Shown here: one piece after another, positions 8,175 through 16,016 of the stretch
Layout of the letters: every line of letters begins with the position of its first letter
How positions within the stretch are numbered: the stretch's first letter is position 1
Assembly: GCF_011758645.1 (NCBI RefSeq)
Contig: NZ_JAAMOZ010000001.1
Location: 620,001-684,000, forward strand
DNA length: 64,000 bases
Origin: Brooklawnia cerclae
GTDB taxonomy: Bacteria; Actinomycetota; Actinomycetes; Propionibacteriales; Propionibacteriaceae
Direction of reading: 5' to 3'
Made by a program: the position numbers and the translations under genes
The notes under the pieces: model-generated
Told to the model about the DNA's origin: nothing
The model's database searches: none
What the model saw: only the letters and a program-made list of their open reading frames with translations

Positions 8175-9572
8175 TCAGCTCGCGAACCGGCTGAGCTGGG
8201 ACGTGTCACCCTGCGAGATCTCGTCGAACATCGCCAGCGCGTCGTCGTGGTTCCACACCACCACCGACTGGCCGTCGTCGGTGACGCCCGCGGGATCCGA
8301 GATCGGGACGACCAGCGACAGGCCGTCGCCGCTGGAGACGTCGATGAGTGCGCGAGCCGCCCCGATGAGGTCGCCCGTGCCGGTCTCGTCTCCGCGGGTG
8401 AGCATGTCCTTCGCGGCCATGTTGATCCGCCAGTAGCGGAACGGGTTGAGGACGGTCGCCGGCGAGGCGACCTTGGATGCCACCTGACCCATGACCTCGC
8501 GCTGCCGCTTGGCGCGCCCGATGTCGCCCTCGGGGTCCTGGTAGCGCTGCCGGACGTAGCCGAGCGCGTTGGCCCCGTCGAGGGTCTGGCAACCCGCCGG
8601 GAGGTCGATGTTGGCGTACTCGTCCTGCATGGGGGCGTCGAGGCACACGTCGACGCCGCCGACCGCGTCCACGACGCTGGCGAAGCCTCCGAACCCGATC
8701 TCCAGGTAGCCGTCGAGCTGGACGCCGGTCGCCAGCTCGACGGTCTCGGTGAGCAGTGCGGGGCCGCCGTAGGCATAGGACGCGTTGAGCTTGCCCTGGC
8801 CGTAGCCGGGGATGCTGACATACGAGTCGCGGGGCAGGCTGACGAGCACCGACGGCCCGCTGATGGGGCGATAGAGCAGCATGATCGTGTCGGCGCGGGA
8901 CCCGGCCGCATCGCCGGTGCCCAGTTCCTCACGCTCCGCTTCGCTGAGACCTTCGCGGCTGTCGGTGCCGACGAGCAGCACGGCTGTGCCCGGCTGTGTA
9001 CTGGGCCGGTCGGTGGACTGCGACTCGTCCACGGTCTGCATGTGACCCGCGGCGTACAGCGGCACCCCGATGAGCCAGGCCAGCCAGGCGACCAGGAGGA
9101 TGACGACCAGCCTGAGCAGCCGCAGCGCCCGTCGTCCCCGGCGCTTCCGTGGCCTCGGTGAGGTGCGGGCCGCATCCCCGGCGCGGTCCCGTGGGTCGCG
9201 TGCAGCGGGTGGACGCCCGGCGGTGTTCCTCGCGTCGGCATGCCCGGCTCGGGACGCCGATTGCCTGGCCTCCGATGGGCGCGAGCCCGCCGAGCGAGCA
9301 CCCGACGTGCCCCGGTACCCCGGTTGCGCCCCTGATCGCGCCTGGTTCCCCTGTGCCTCGCGGCGCCCGGATCGGTCGCCGGCGCTCGTCCGCCCGATGC
9401 GGGCTGCCTGCTGCCCGGAGGCGGAATCGTCCGCGTACGGCTCGGTGGTGACCCGCGGCCTCGGCGACTGGGCGGGACGCGCGGTGCTGTCGTAGAGCCA
9501 GTCGAGATCGTCCTGGCGCTGCGAATCGCTCCTGACGTGACGGCGTTCATCCGGGCCGGGGCGCTCAGTCAT
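8175..9572 (-). CDS. LytR-CpsA-Psr (LCP) family protein
   Basis: LCP enzymes move undecaprenyl-linked glycopolymers onto peptidoglycan or arabinogalactan outside the membrane. This 465-residue protein has a basic, disordered cytoplasmic N-terminus (about 140 residues), one membrane segment (LRLVVILLVAWLAWLIGVPL) and then the LCP domain: LLVGTDSRE, RADTIMLL, VSLPRDSYV and the long YVRQRYQDPEGDIGRAKRQ motif with the conserved Arg and Asp residues. The start is ATG 9572; TACCCT sits 6 bases upstream, fitting a leaderless transcript. Gene order TIGR03089, LCP and then manC on the other strand is typical of actinobacteria. Confidence 0.93.
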   Translation of the reverse strand: MTERPGPDERRHVRSDSQRQDDLDWLYDSTARPAQSPRPRVTTEPYADDSASGQQAARIGRTSAGDRSGRREAQGNQARSGAQPGYRGTSGARSAGSRPSEARQSASRAGHADARNTAGRPPAARDPRDRAGDAARTSPRPRKRRGRRALRLLRLVVILLVAWLAWLIGVPLYAAGHMQTVDESQSTDRPSTQPGTAVLLVGTDSREGLSEAEREELGTGDAAGSRADTIMLLYRPISGPSVLVSLPRDSYVSIPGYGQGKLNASYAYGGPALLTETVELATGVQLDGYLEIGFGGFASVVDAVGGVDVCLDAPMQDEYANIDLPAGCQTLDGANALGYVRQRYQDPEGDIGRAKRQREVMGQVASKVASPATVLNPFRYWRINMAAKDMLTRGDETGTGDLIGAARALIDVSSGDGLSLVVPISDPAGVTDDGQSVVVWNHDDALAMFDEISQGDTSQLSRFAS

Positions 9573-9578
9573 GCCCAC

Positions 9579-9584
9579 AGGGTA
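9579..9584 (-). promoter_or_regulatory. -10 box of leaderless LCP promoter
   Basis: TACCCT on the minus strand, 6 bases before ATG 9572. Confidence 0.55.
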
Positions 9585-9614
9585 CTAGTGGGGAATGTGC
9601 GCCGGCCGGGTCTG

Positions 9615-10346
9615 CTACGGGCGTGTGGTGCGTTCCTGGCCCGCGATCCGCTCGACCTGCTCGTCGGTGCCGCCGACGGTCACGACGGCGGATCCCTGGC
9701 CCAGCAGGGGAGCGACGAGTCCCTCGACCACCGTGCGCCAGGGATCGAGGCCGGCTCGCAGCAGCCGGCGGTCGTCGGACGGCTCCACCTGGGCAAGGTC
9801 GTCCCACGAATGGCCGAGGTCGGTCTCGAAGCAGACGGGCCGGGTCGCGGGGACGCGCCAGTGCACGTCGGGCTGGCTCAGCACCTCGGCGTAGTCGGTC
9901 ACGCCCAGCGGTTTGCGGTCGAAGGGCCCACCCAGCGGGTGCAGCGAACAGGCCACGGTCTCGACGCCGGGCACCGGGTGCGGGTCCTCCGGGCCGACCA
10001 CGGCCGCGTCCAGCAGATCCGTGGACGCGAGTCCTTCCCGTGGCATGGCCACGACGCATCCGCCCAGTTGCCACGTGGCCATCGTCCAGACCAGTCCCAC
10101 CCAATGGCCGGGATTGGTGATGAGCACCGTGTTCGCGACGCGCGGGAACTCGTCGACGTCCATGGACACGAGCAGGTTGGCCGACTTGTCGACCCAGTTG
10201 GCGAAAGTACGGCCGGACAACTCGGTGCGCTGGCCGTGGTCGAGGTCGTACCAGGTGAGCAGAGGCGCGCTGCCTCCGTGGAGCACACGCTCCTCCAAGG
10301 CTTCCAGTACTCCCAACCCGAGGCGGGGGTTCAACGGGCGGATCAT
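9615..10346 (-). CDS. TIGR03089 family protein
   Basis: A 243-residue actinobacterial protein of unknown role, related to the N-terminal half of AMP-binding enzymes but without the phosphate-binding loop or adenylation motifs. The start ATG 10346 is chosen over an upstream GTG at 10400 because TACGAT lies exactly 6 bases before it. Its place between LCP and manC, divergent from manC, is conserved in actinobacteria. The function is not known and adenylating activity is unlikely. Confidence 0.82.
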   Translation of the reverse strand: MIRPLNPRLGLGVLEALEERVLHGGSAPLLTWYDLDHGQRTELSGRTFANWVDKSANLLVSMDVDEFPRVANTVLITNPGHWVGLVWTMATWQLGGCVVAMPREGLASTDLLDAAVVGPEDPHPVPGVETVACSLHPLGGPFDRKPLGVTDYAEVLSQPDVHWRVPATRPVCFETDLGHSWDDLAQVEPSDDRRLLRAGLDPWRTVVEGLVAPLLGQGSAVVTVGGTDEQVERIAGQERTTRP

Positions 10347-10352
10347 TCGCCC

Positions 10353-10358
10353 ATCGTA
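10353..10358 (-). promoter_or_regulatory. -10 box of leaderless TIGR03089 promoter
   Basis: TACGAT on the minus strand, 6 bases before ATG 10346. Confidence 0.6.
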
Positions 10359-10404
10359 GATGCAGGCGCCCGCATGTGCACACGGCTCTCGTAATGGCAC
10401 CGGC

Positions 10405-10410
10405 TAGATT
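10405..10410 (+). promoter_or_regulatory. -10 box of leaderless manC promoter
   Basis: TAGATT, then 6 bases, then GTG 10417. Back to back with the TIGR03089 promoter, whose -10 box is 46 bases away. Confidence 0.65.
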
Positions 10411-10416
10411 GTCGGT

Positions 10417-11493
10417 GTGCGTTACGTGGTGATCATGGCAGGTGGCTCGGGCAAGAGGCTGTGGCCCTTGTCGCGTCAGGGTGAGCCCAAGCAGTTGCTT
10501 CCCCTGTTCGAGGGGCGCAGCCTGCTGCAACTCGCCTGGGACAGGGTGTCGCGGGTCGTCGCGCCCGAACAGGTGCTGGTGTGCACGGGAGCCGACTACG
10601 CCGACGTCGTCCGCCGGCAGTTGCCGGAGCTGGCGCCGGAGAACCTGCTCGGTGAACCGGAGGGGCGTGACTCGCTCAACGCAGCGGCCTGGCCGGCCGC
10701 GGTGCTGGCCGCGCGCGACCCGGACGCGGTGGTGGCGATGGTGACCGCCGACCAGCTCATCTCACCGGTGGAGGTGTTCACCGAGGCATTGACCAACGGG
10801 TTCCGGCTCGCCGAGGACCGCCCTGACGTGCTGGTCACGTTCGGAGTCGTCCCGACGTCCCCGCACACCGGGTACGGATACCTCGCCCGCGGGCAGGACA
10901 TCGCGGGTTACGGCCGGGCGAGCGCGGTCGACGAGTTCCGCGAGAAGCCGGACGCCGCCACGGCGCAGGAGTACCTGGCCAGCGGGCGGTACTGGTGGAA
11001 CTCCGGCATGTTCGTCTGGCGTGCGCGCACCTTCCTCGACCAGCTCGCCGTGTTGCTGCCCGGCACCTATGCGAAGGTGCTGGAGCTCGCCGCCCGTCCC
11101 GAACTGCTGCCGGAGATCTACCCGACCCTGCTGAAGATCTCCGTCGACTACGCGGTCATGGAGCCGGTGTCCCGCGGCGAGGGGTCGGCACGGGTGGCCG
11201 CGATCGCCCTCGACATCACCTGGGCGGACGTCGGCAGCTTCGCCTCCCTGTGGGACGTGCTCGACCACGATGCCGACTGCAACGCACGGATGGGCACGAC
11301 GGTGGTGCGCGAGTCGAGCGGCAACCTGCTGGTCAACGCCACCGACGACAGCGTGCTCGCCGTGCTCGGCCTCGATGACGTGGTGGTGGTGCGCACCGAG
11401 TTCGCCACCCTGGTGGCGCCGCTGTCCGCGTCCCAACAGATCAAGACCCTGGTGGAGCAGGTCGCCGACGAGGCGGGCGCCGAGCTGGCCTGA
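10417..11493 (+). CDS. manC: Mannose-1-phosphate guanylyltransferase
   Basis: Makes GDP-mannose from mannose 1-phosphate and GTP, the donor for mannosylated lipids, glycans and proteins. The 358-residue protein carries the nucleotide-binding start MAGGSGKRLWPLSRQGEPKQ, FREKPDAATAQEYLASG, WNSGMFVW and SVDYAVMEP motifs. It is the short single-domain form without the C-terminal isomerase domain of type II enzymes. GTG 10417 is supported by a leaderless-type -10 box. No classic manB lies beside it; the HAD-type enzyme at 27048 could supply the mutase step. Confidence 0.95.
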   Translation: MRYVVIMAGGSGKRLWPLSRQGEPKQLLPLFEGRSLLQLAWDRVSRVVAPEQVLVCTGADYADVVRRQLPELAPENLLGEPEGRDSLNAAAWPAAVLAARDPDAVVAMVTADQLISPVEVFTEALTNGFRLAEDRPDVLVTFGVVPTSPHTGYGYLARGQDIAGYGRASAVDEFREKPDAATAQEYLASGRYWWNSGMFVWRARTFLDQLAVLLPGTYAKVLELAARPELLPEIYPTLLKISVDYAVMEPVSRGEGSARVAAIALDITWADVGSFASLWDVLDHDADCNARMGTTVVRESSGNLLVNATDDSVLAVLGLDDVVVVRTEFATLVAPLSASQQIKTLVEQVADEAGAELA

Positions 11494-11509
11494 GGACGGA
11501 GGAGGACGG

Positions 11510-12352
11510 ATGATCCAGTACGCCAAGGGACTGCGCGGGCCGGCCATGGTCGTCGTGCTCGTCGTGCTGTCGGTCTACGTGGGGCTGAGTGTCGGTCGTT
11601 TCGTCATGCTCACTACCGGAGGCAGCGCCGTCGCGGCGGCCGCCCAGGAGGCGGGCTCGTCGTCCCCATCGCTGGTGTGGGTCTTCCTCGCCGTCGCGCT
11701 GGCGCTGGCATGCCTGTTCATCGAGCCGCGGCCGCGCCGCTCGCGGAGACTCGTCACGGCCGCGGCGATCGTCATGATGATCGTCGCGGTGGACGCGCTG
11801 GTGTTCCTGGTGCTCGGCCTGCTCGGGCAGCTCACCGTCGGTGAGGCGCTGGGCGTGGTCGGGGGGGTCGTGGAGACCCTCGTCAAGGCCGCGTGTGCGG
11901 CGGTGCTGTGGCGTCTGCGTCCCGACAGCGCGGACGAGGCCGGCGTCCCCGGGGACGAGGGGAACGGGGCACGGCGCCGGGGGCCCGATCCGGTCTGGCG
12001 GGCCGAGGAGGCCGTCGGTCTGCAGTGGGCGCGTGCGGGGGACGCTGCCACCGGTGCCCCGGCGAGCAGTTCTGTGCCGCCGCCGGCGCTGCCCGAGGCT
12101 GTTCCCCCGCCCGCCCCTGTCAGACGGCAGCTGTGGTCGCGCGGTGGGATAGGCCCGGACGCACTGGCCGACGCCGAGCCACCGGTCGAGTCGTCCGGAC
12201 CGCCTGCGCGGGGTATGCCGTGGACGACGGCATCGGAGGCCGCCGACGGCTATCTGTCGCCCACCTCGGGGGAGGACGCGGGAGACGGTGGCGCGCCGCC
12301 GTCGCCGCGGCGGGAACCCCCCAAGTGGACTCCGATCACTCGCGCCGAGTGA
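11510..12352 (+). CDS. Hypothetical four-helix membrane protein
   Basis: A 280-residue protein that follows manC by 16 bases, with GGAGGAGG 3 bases before ATG 11510. The first half has four hydrophobic segments (around residues 12-35, 52-70, 83-105 and 112-132). The second half is low-complexity, rich in Pro, Ala, Glu and Gly, and probably a disordered cytoplasmic tail. No family was recognised. Close spacing to manC suggests co-transcription and a link to the envelope, as inference. Confidence 0.7.
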   Translation: MIQYAKGLRGPAMVVVLVVLSVYVGLSVGRFVMLTTGGSAVAAAAQEAGSSSPSLVWVFLAVALALACLFIEPRPRRSRRLVTAAAIVMMIVAVDALVFLVLGLLGQLTVGEALGVVGGVVETLVKAACAAVLWRLRPDSADEAGVPGDEGNGARRRGPDPVWRAEEAVGLQWARAGDAATGAPASSSVPPPALPEAVPPPAPVRRQLWSRGGIGPDALADAEPPVESSGPPARGMPWTTASEAADGYLSPTSGEDAGDGGAPPSPRREPPKWTPITRAE

Positions 12353-12375
12353 ACAGATACTTGCGTACCTGATCC

Positions 12376-12390
12376 ATCTGTTCAACAGAT
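12376..12390. promoter_or_regulatory. Perfect 7-1-7 palindrome upstream of whiB2
   Basis: ATCTGTTCAACAGAT is a perfect inverted repeat 20 bases before the whiB2 -35 box. A third half-site lies at 12353-12359, and ACAGATA(C/G)TTGCG is directly repeated at 12353 and 12385. The binding factor is unknown. Confidence 0.5.
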
Positions 12391-12409
12391 AGTTGCGACT
12401 TCTTTCAAT

Positions 12410-12439
12410 TTGACGCGCGGTTAACCACAGGCGTGTAAT
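12410..12439 (+). promoter_or_regulatory. whiB2 promoter
   Basis: TTGACG at 12410-12415 and TGTAAT at 12434-12439, with an 18-base spacer. The predicted start near 12446 gives a leader of about 120 bases. Confidence 0.65.
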
Positions 12440-12457
12440 TTCGTCCTTGTAAGTCAT

Positions 12458-12481
12458 GCGGCACCCGGTACCAGGTGCCGC
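12458..12481 (+). promoter_or_regulatory. Leader hairpin of whiB2
   Basis: A perfect 8-base stem (GCGGCACC / GGTGCCGC) with an 8-base loop lies about 12 bases into the predicted leader. It has no T-run, so it is more likely a stabilising or regulatory stem than a terminator. Confidence 0.5.
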
Positions 12482-12567
12482 GCAGGGGGATGACTTGTCC
12501 GGGCAAAACCTCAACAAACTCTGGACAGGGTCAGCAGTGAAAGTCGAGAGGAACGAGAGGAACAGGT

Positions 12568-12828
12568 ATGCAAGCATTCCTGGCGCTCGTCGACATCAGC
12601 GACGAAAGTGCCCTGGCGTGGCAGGAGCGGGCGCTGTGCGCCCAGACCGACCCGGAGGCGTTCTTCCCCGAGAAGGGAGGATCCACCCGTGAGGCCAAGC
12701 GAGTCTGCCAGAGCTGCGAAGTTCGGGCCGAGTGCCTTGAGTACGCACTGGCAAACGATGAACGTTTCGGCATCTGGGGTGGACTGTCGGAGCGTGAGCG
12801 TCGCAAGCTGAGGCGCAGGGCGGTCTGA
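12568..12828 (+). CDS. whiB: WhiB-family iron-sulfur regulator (WhiB2/WhmD type)
   Basis: WhiB proteins hold a [4Fe-4S] cluster and act with the principal sigma factor; the WhiB2 (WhmD/WhiB) branch controls septation and division. The 86-residue protein has the four cluster cysteines (ALCAQTD, then VCQSCEVRAEC), the GIWGG turn and the basic C-terminus ERRKLRRRAV. Sequence and neighbours (manC upstream; GT2 and DUF5719 downstream) match the WhiB2 branch. AGAGG lies 6-8 bases before ATG 12568. It is set apart by a 215-base upstream region with a clear promoter, a palindrome and a leader hairpin, unlike the many leaderless genes nearby. Confidence 0.95.
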   Translation: MQAFLALVDISDESALAWQERALCAQTDPEAFFPEKGGSTREAKRVCQSCEVRAECLEYALANDERFGIWGGLSERERRKLRRRAV

Positions 12829-12886
12829 GCCCGGGCTCGCGGACATGGCAAAGCCCGTCGGATCTGCCCTTCTTCGCTTCTGCAGG

Positions 12887-12892
12887 TAGTGT
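12887..12892 (+). promoter_or_regulatory. -10 box of leaderless GT2 promoter
   Basis: TAGTGT, then 7 bases, then GTG 12900. It favours GTG 12900 over GTG 12891 as the start, since the box overlaps the latter. Confidence 0.55.
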
Positions 12893-12899
12893 GCATGAG

Positions 12900-15800
12900 G
12901 TGACGGACCGGCCGAGTGACATGTGGGCCTGGGCCCACGAACGGCCCGACGAACCGCCCACACCGGTGGATGCCAGCGGAGTGCTGGCGGTGCTCGTCGC
13001 GCACAACGGTGACCAGTGGCTGCCCCGGACTCTTCTCGCCCTCGCACGCCTGGACGTGCGTCCCGGTGGCCTGATCGCGATGGACGCGGGTTCGCACGAC
13101 GGTACTCGGGAACTGCTCGAACGGGCTCGCGCGCAGCGCATCGTCGACGTCGTCCTCGACGGCGAGCCCGCCGAGGGTTTCGGAGCCAACGTCGACACGG
13201 CCGTGCGCGAGGCGGAGGCCCAGGGGTTCCGTCCGTCATGGCTGTGGCTGTTGCACGACGACTCGGCCCCCCGTCAGAGTTGCCTGTCGGAACTCCTCCG
13301 CGAGGCGACGCCCCCGGCCGAGGGTGAGGGACCCGCGATCCTCGTCCCCAAGCTCCTGCATCCCAAGCGCCGCAACCATCCCGATCAGATGAGCGCGGTC
13401 GGCGAGTCGATCGCGCGGTCGGGCATGCGCGTCCTGACGGTCGAGGCGGGCGACATCGATCAGCACCAGCAGGAGCCCGCTCCCGTGCTCGGCGCGTCGA
13501 CGGCGGGTCTGCTCATACGCATGGACGCCTGGCACGCGCTGGGCGGGCTGTCGCCCGAGATCCCCCTGTTCCGCGACGGCGTCGATCTCGGCTGGCGGGC
13601 CAACGCGCGGGGCCTGATCGTGCGAACCTGTCCGGCGGCGGCGCTGCGTCACATCGAGGCGGGACGCGTCGGGCTGCGCGACAGTACCATCGCGCCCGAT
13701 CCCCAGCGGGCCGACCGGCTTGCCGGCATGTCCGTGGTCACCATGCATGCCGAGAAGCCCGGACGCACCGTCAGCCGTCTGTGGCTGCAGTCGGTCGTCT
13801 CGTCGATCGGCTTTCTGCTGGGCAAGTCGCCGAGCCTCGCCGCGAGCAGGATGAAAGCCGCGTTCCAGTTGGTGGGCCGTCGCCGGATGCTCGTCGCCGC
13901 GAACGCGCGGGTGCGTGAGCAGAGCCAGGGTGAGGTGCCCGCGGGCCTGCTCCCGGACAGGTCGTGGGGCGTGCGGCGATTCTTCGACCGGACGGCCGGG
14001 GCGATCAGCGATCGGTACTACGACCTCGTCGACGAGGACGACGACGGCGGCCTCGACGAGCTGACGGGCGACGATTTCGCCGGCGGACCCCAGCGGACCA
14101 CTTTCTGGTCGCCCCCGATCATCGGAATGATCGTGATGCTGCTGGTCAGCGTGGTGGCGAGCCGCCATCTCATACGCTTCGGGTTCCTGCAGGGCTCCCA
14201 GCTCCTCGCCGCCCCACCGACCCTTCACGACGCCTGGGCCGCCTGGGCCCAGGCCGACGCGGGGATGGCGGGGTCGAACGCGCCGTGGCTCGCGTTCACG
14301 GCCCTGGGATCGACCCTGGCTCTCGGTCACCCCGACTGGTTCGCGTCCGTGCTCGTCCTCGGGGGGCCGGCTCTGGCGGGCTGGGCGGCGTTCTATTTCC
14401 TGCGCCCGATCACCGGCCACGGCTGGTGGACGCCGGTGCTCGCCTGCCTGTGGGGCACCCTGCTGCCGGTGGTGGGCGCCACATCCAGCGGTTCGATGGA
14501 CGCCGTGGTCGTCGCCGTATGCCTGCCGATCATGGGATCGGTGATGCGTCGTTGGATCGACGCGGACACGAAGGGCGCCGAGGGGTGGCGCCTGCCCGCC
14601 TCGCTCGCCCTGATCGGCACGGTGCTGGGGAGCTTCATGCCCCTCATGCTGGTGATCACCGGCGTCGTCGGCGTGTGGATGGCCGTGTGGCGCAGAGACG
14701 TCCGTGGTGGTCTCGTGGCGGTGCTCGGCCCGCTCCTGGTGCTGGGAGCCTGGGTGCCGCGGCTCCTGGACGACCCGGGCCGGCTGCTCGTCGGCAGCGA
14801 TCCGGCCAGCACATCGGCCGGTCTGGCGCCCAGCGGGCTGGACGTCCTCACCGGTTCCGCGCACGAGCCGGGAACCCCGATGGTCGTGGGGGCCGTGGTC
14901 GTGGCCGCCGTGTGGGCGGCGGGCATCGTCGGAGCGATCCGGTCGGACGCGATCCGTCCGGGAACGCGTCGCCTGCTGTACGTGGCGGTCGCGGCCGGCC
15001 CGCTCGCAGGTGTCGTCCTCAGCCGATTCGTGGTCTCCGTGGCCGGGGTCTCGGTGCGACCGGACCCGGTGCCGTGGGTGTTGCTCGGTCTGTTCGCCCT
15101 GCTCGTGCTCGCCGCTTTCGGTCTGGGCCGTCCCCCGGAGGTGTCGGTGGACGACGGCCCGGATGACGGGGGCTCGGGAGAGGCGACCCGGCGGCGGAAC
15201 CTGCTCGGGGCCGTGCTCGCGTTCGCCCTTGCCGTCGGCGCGGCGTGGTGGGTGATCGGGGGCACGTCCGAATTGGAACGGCACACCGAGACATTGCCCA
15301 CCTATGTCGTGGGCGTCGAGGCGTCCTCGCGTGCCACCCGGACCCTGATGATCGACCTCACGGGCGGGACCGCGCAGTTCAACGTGACCTCGGCCACCTC
15401 CCCGGAGTGGGGCACCGGTGAGTCCCCCGTGCTGTCCACCAGCGCCGAAGCCACACAGGAGATACTGCGATCGGCTCAGCAGTTCGCCCAGGGTCAGCCG
15501 TCGGACGATCTCGCGTCCCGGCTGGCACAACTCGGTATCGGGCACGTGTGGTTGCGCGGCGCGAGCACTCAGTCGGTGTCGAACCTGTCGTCGTCACCAT
15601 CGCTGGGGGTGGCTCAGTTGGACGACAGCACAGTGGTCTTCACCGTCACCACACAACCCAGCCGCATCATGCTGGCCGCCGGTGACACCGAGACCCCGAT
15701 CAGTGACATGACCGTCTCCGATCCGCGGGCCGGTGCGTTGATCGTGGCGAGCGAGCCGGCCGATCCCGATTGGCGGGCCTCGACCGGGGGACGGCAGCTG

Positions 15801-16016
15801 GAATCCGCGGACTCGGGCGACTGGCGTCAGGCCTGGGATGCGGACGGCCGCAGCGGTGAGTTGAGGGTCTGGATGCGCATGGATGTCGCGTCCGTCCTCT
15901 GGCTCGCGGGCGGCATCCTCCTTCTCATCGTCCTCGCCGCACCCACCGCGCAGAAGGTGAACGCCCCACGTCGAGCCCTGGCAGGCCAGGGGCGCAGGGG
16001 AGGTGCGCGCAGATGA
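12900..16016 (+). CDS. Large membrane-bound GT2 glycosyltransferase
   Basis: About 1038 residues. The N-terminal third is a cytoplasmic GT-A fold of family 2, with VLVAHNGDQWLPRTL, the sugar-nucleotide site MDAGSHDGTRE and the acidic LLHDDSAP motif. After an acidic linker (around residues 370-400) comes a membrane domain with about 12 hydrophobic segments, then an extracytoplasmic region of about 230 residues and a final membrane anchor before a basic tail. This layout is seen in actinobacterial envelope glycosyltransferases next to whiB2 and DUF5719. The transferred sugar is unknown. The next gene overlaps by ATGA. GTG 12891 is an alternative start. Confidence 0.9.
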   Translation: MTDRPSDMWAWAHERPDEPPTPVDASGVLAVLVAHNGDQWLPRTLLALARLDVRPGGLIAMDAGSHDGTRELLERARAQRIVDVVLDGEPAEGFGANVDTAVREAEAQGFRPSWLWLLHDDSAPRQSCLSELLREATPPAEGEGPAILVPKLLHPKRRNHPDQMSAVGESIARSGMRVLTVEAGDIDQHQQEPAPVLGASTAGLLIRMDAWHALGGLSPEIPLFRDGVDLGWRANARGLIVRTCPAAALRHIEAGRVGLRDSTIAPDPQRADRLAGMSVVTMHAEKPGRTVSRLWLQSVVSSIGFLLGKSPSLAASRMKAAFQLVGRRRMLVAANARVREQSQGEVPAGLLPDRSWGVRRFFDRTAGAISDRYYDLVDEDDDGGLDELTGDDFAGGPQRTTFWSPPIIGMIVMLLVSVVASRHLIRFGFLQGSQLLAAPPTLHDAWAAWAQADAGMAGSNAPWLAFTALGSTLALGHPDWFASVLVLGGPALAGWAAFYFLRPITGHGWWTPVLACLWGTLLPVVGATSSGSMDAVVVAVCLPIMGSVMRRWIDADTKGAEGWRLPASLALIGTVLGSFMPLMLVITGVVGVWMAVWRRDVRGGLVAVLGPLLVLGAWVPRLLDDPGRLLVGSDPASTSAGLAPSGLDVLTGSAHEPGTPMVVGAVVVAAVWAAGIVGAIRSDAIRPGTRRLLYVAVAAGPLAGVVLSRFVVSVAGVSVRPDPVPWVLLGLFALLVLAAFGLGRPPEVSVDDGPDDGGSGEATRRRNLLGAVLAFALAVGAAWWVIGGTSELERHTETLPTYVVGVEASSRATRTLMIDLTGGTAQFNVTSATSPEWGTGESPVLSTSAEATQEILRSAQQFAQGQPSDDLASRLAQLGIGHVWLRGASTQSVSNLSSSPSLGVAQLDDSTVVFTVTTQPSRIMLAAGDTETPISDMTVSDPRAGALIVASEPADPDWRASTGGRQLESADSGDWRQAWDADGRSGELRVWMRMDVASVLWLAGGILLLIVLAAPTAQKVNAPRRALAGQGRRGGARR

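Noticed and set aside
13236-15545. 769-codon open frame antisense to the GT2 gene
   Set aside because: A shadow frame of a GC-rich gene; composition and lack of motifs show it is not coding.
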